A DNA stretch of 64,000 nt from Achromobacter sp. ASV32. Lineage in GTDB: Bacteria; Pseudomonadota; Gammaproteobacteria; Burkholderiales; Burkholderiaceae_B. The stretch lies in NCBI RefSeq assembly GCF_016428805.1, contig NZ_JAELTJ010000002.1:1-64000 (forward strand), given 5' to 3'. Every line of letters begins with the position of its first letter. The stretch's first letter is position 1. Under the pieces are notes generated by a model, which ran no database searches, had not been told where the DNA came from, and was given only the letters and a program-made list of their open reading frames with translations. Positions 62,764 through 64,000 of the stretch are shown here, in pieces. The position numbers and the translations under genes are program-made.

Positions 62764-63855
62764 TCAGGGCGCGATGGCGCCAGCGGCGTGACGGCAGCTA
62801 TAGGGGCGGTCGGCGGCGGCGATGTCATCGCTGCCGCATTGCCAGCGGCGGATGCCGCCGCCCTTGCGCTCGGCGCGCAGCTCGGGCAGGTAGACCAGAT
62901 GCTTGCCGCCCAGCGACGGCGCGTCGGCGGTGCCGGCCGGGCCGGCGATAGTGAAGCGCAGCACGCCATTCACGGGATTGAGCTCCAGCCTGGAAAAGCC
63001 GCTGGAGGCGAGCGATTCGGCCGTCACACCGAGGTCCTGCGGCGTGGCGGCGAATTTGCCGGTGCTGCGATAGTGGTTTTCCGCCAGCATCCGGACGGGG
63101 TCCGACACCAGGTCCAGCCGCCGCACGTCGGCCATCAGGGGGCTGTCGGATTCATGTTTGCCCAGCGTCAGCGCGGCCAGCACGAAGCCGCCCAGCACCA
63201 GTACCACCGCGCCCGCGGCGAACAGCAGGAATTTGCCGGCGCCGGTGACCGAGCGCGCCTGCCCCAGGGCAGCCTGCACGGCCCGCGGATCGGCCTGGGT
63301 GGACACCACGTAGGTGCCGGCGGCCCAGTTGTGCATGGCGCGATCGCCGAAGATGGCTTGCTGGATATGGTGGAACAGGCCGGGCAACGCCAGATTCAGC
63401 GGGAACTTCATCAGGTGTCGCCAGATGGACCGCGCGAGGCCCGGGCTTGCGCCGTTGCGCGTGACCACGCGCTGCTTGAACAACCGCTTGCCGGGCGAGC
63501 CAGACCCCCAGGCATCCATCAGGGCGGGCAGCAACAGGCCGATCAGGCCCGCCGCCAGCCACAGCAGCGCGGGCGCCGGTTGTTCCAGCAGCGCTTGATA
63601 GCTGAGGGAGGCGGCCGATGAAAACGCGAACATCGCCGCGATCATCGTGGCGGCGTCCACGGCGCTGGCCGCCAGCCGCGCCCAGATGCCGGGAAAGGGC
63701 GTTGCGCGCTGGGAACCAGTGGCCTTGGCGGCCTGCCTGCCTTTCGGGGCCTTGCGGGGCGCGGCGGGCGCCGCTGCCGCGGGTAAGGGCGCGTGACAGC
63801 TGAAGCAGTGGGTGTGGGAGGCCGGGTTCTGCCAATTGCATTTAGGGCACTGCAT
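62764..63855 (-). CDS. Zinc-ribbon, RDD-domain membrane protein with pilin-like C-terminal domain
   Basis: 363 residues. Residues 1-23 hold two CxxC pairs (CPKCNW, CFSCHA), a zinc ribbon. After a Pro/Ala/Lys linker, residues 50-190 form an RDD domain (ARLAASAVDAATMIAAM, SGSPGKRLFKQRVV). Another membrane helix (about 208-230) precedes a periplasmic domain (about 240-355) resembling a type IV pilin headpiece: NHYRSTGKFAATPQDLGV, then paired cysteines in RRWQCGSDDI and YSCRHA. No function can be assigned. A TPR-protein gene follows on the same strand. Confidence 0.82.
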   Translation of the reverse strand: MQCPKCNWQNPASHTHCFSCHAPLPAAAAPAAPRKAPKGRQAAKATGSQRATPFPGIWARLAASAVDAATMIAAMFAFSSAASLSYQALLEQPAPALLWLAAGLIGLLLPALMDAWGSGSPGKRLFKQRVVTRNGASPGLARSIWRHLMKFPLNLALPGLFHHIQQAIFGDRAMHNWAAGTYVVSTQADPRAVQAALGQARSVTGAGKFLLFAAGAVVLVLGGFVLAALTLGKHESDSPLMADVRRLDLVSDPVRMLAENHYRSTGKFAATPQDLGVTAESLASSGFSRLELNPVNGVLRFTIAGPAGTADAPSLGGKHLVYLPELRAERKGGGIRRWQCGSDDIAAADRPYSCRHAAGAIAP

Positions 63856-63912
63856 GGTCTGGGTCTTATTCTGGTTGTGGGGGTGCTGAGGCGAGTCCTG
63901 CGCTGCGCGGAC

Positions 63913-63942
63913 CCGCCCTGTGCCGCAGAGGGCACAGGGCGG
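63913..63942. other. Strong inverted repeat near the right edge
   Basis: CCGCCCTGTGCC (63913-63924) pairs perfectly with 63931-63942 around a 6-nt loop. No T-tract follows on either strand. It lies upstream of the RDD gene, perhaps ending a gene beyond the edge. The remaining bases 63943-64000 show nothing I can identify. Confidence 0.5.
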
Positions 63943-64000
63943 CCAGACGCAGTGTATCGAACCGCAGGGCGATTGGCTGGGGAAAACCCCGATCCCGGTC

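Overview
The window is about 64 kb of GC-rich chromosome. Protein sequences and gene orders (trxB/ftsK-lolA, ilvI-ilvH-ilvC-pssA, rpsO-pnp, many LysR regulators, a Bug-type binding protein) point to a betaproteobacterium of the Alcaligenaceae, Bordetella/Achromobacter type. I see no insertion sequence, integrase, plasmid origin or CRISPR array. Family names rest on reading motifs, not on a database search.

Layout. 1-1.3 kb: the start of a DapA-like gene, a small unknown protein and a TorF-like outer-membrane protein. 1.4-9.8 kb: a complete high-affinity potassium system on the minus strand in the order (small membrane protein)-kdpF-kdpA-kdpB-kdpC-kdpD-kdpE, with a candidate KdpE operator at 9.9 kb. 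9.8-12.8 kb: a structured leader followed by a DUF4212 protein and a large sodium:solute symporter. 12.8-17.8 kb: an SMR efflux protein, an Smr-domain protein and trxB on the minus strand, diverging from ftsK-lolA. 17.9-28.1 kb: repeats, then a minus-strand unit (D-amino-acid dehydratase-like enzyme, peptide ABC transporter, RpiR regulator, D-aminoacylase, RidA) that looks like a complete route for uptake and deamination of N-acyl-D-amino acids or D-residue peptides. It separates lolA from rarA-serS, which are adjacent in many proteobacteria. 28.3-32 kb: a YbeM-like amidase, rarA and serS.

32-34.3 kb is an accessory stretch of small unknown genes, including a phage-type ASCH protein and a gene whose promoter predicts a leaderless mRNA. 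34.4-39.9 kb: an amidohydrolase and a LysR-controlled acid-sugar cluster (enolase-superfamily enzyme, DapA-family aldolase/dehydratase, Bug binding protein). 40.3-45.3 kb: a chemoreceptor, tRNA-Ser(CGA), a Kef-type antiporter without a regulatory domain, 3-hydroxybutyrate dehydrogenase and yaaA. 45.4-58 kb: a FUSC-family transporter, the ilvI-ilvH-ilvC operon behind a long leader, pssA, a lipoprotein, rpsO-pnp, another lipoprotein and ilvA.

58-64 kb: an orphan PIN-domain protein, a tRNA-Leu(UAA) gene split by a 225-nt group I intron, a nitrilase diverging from a LysR regulator, a TPR protein and an unusual zinc-ribbon/RDD/pilin-like membrane protein. The strongest unusual features are the intron-bearing tRNA-Leu, the 29-bp perfect foldback element with REP-like repeats at the lolA breakpoint, and the structured leader with mini-ORFs before the symporter.
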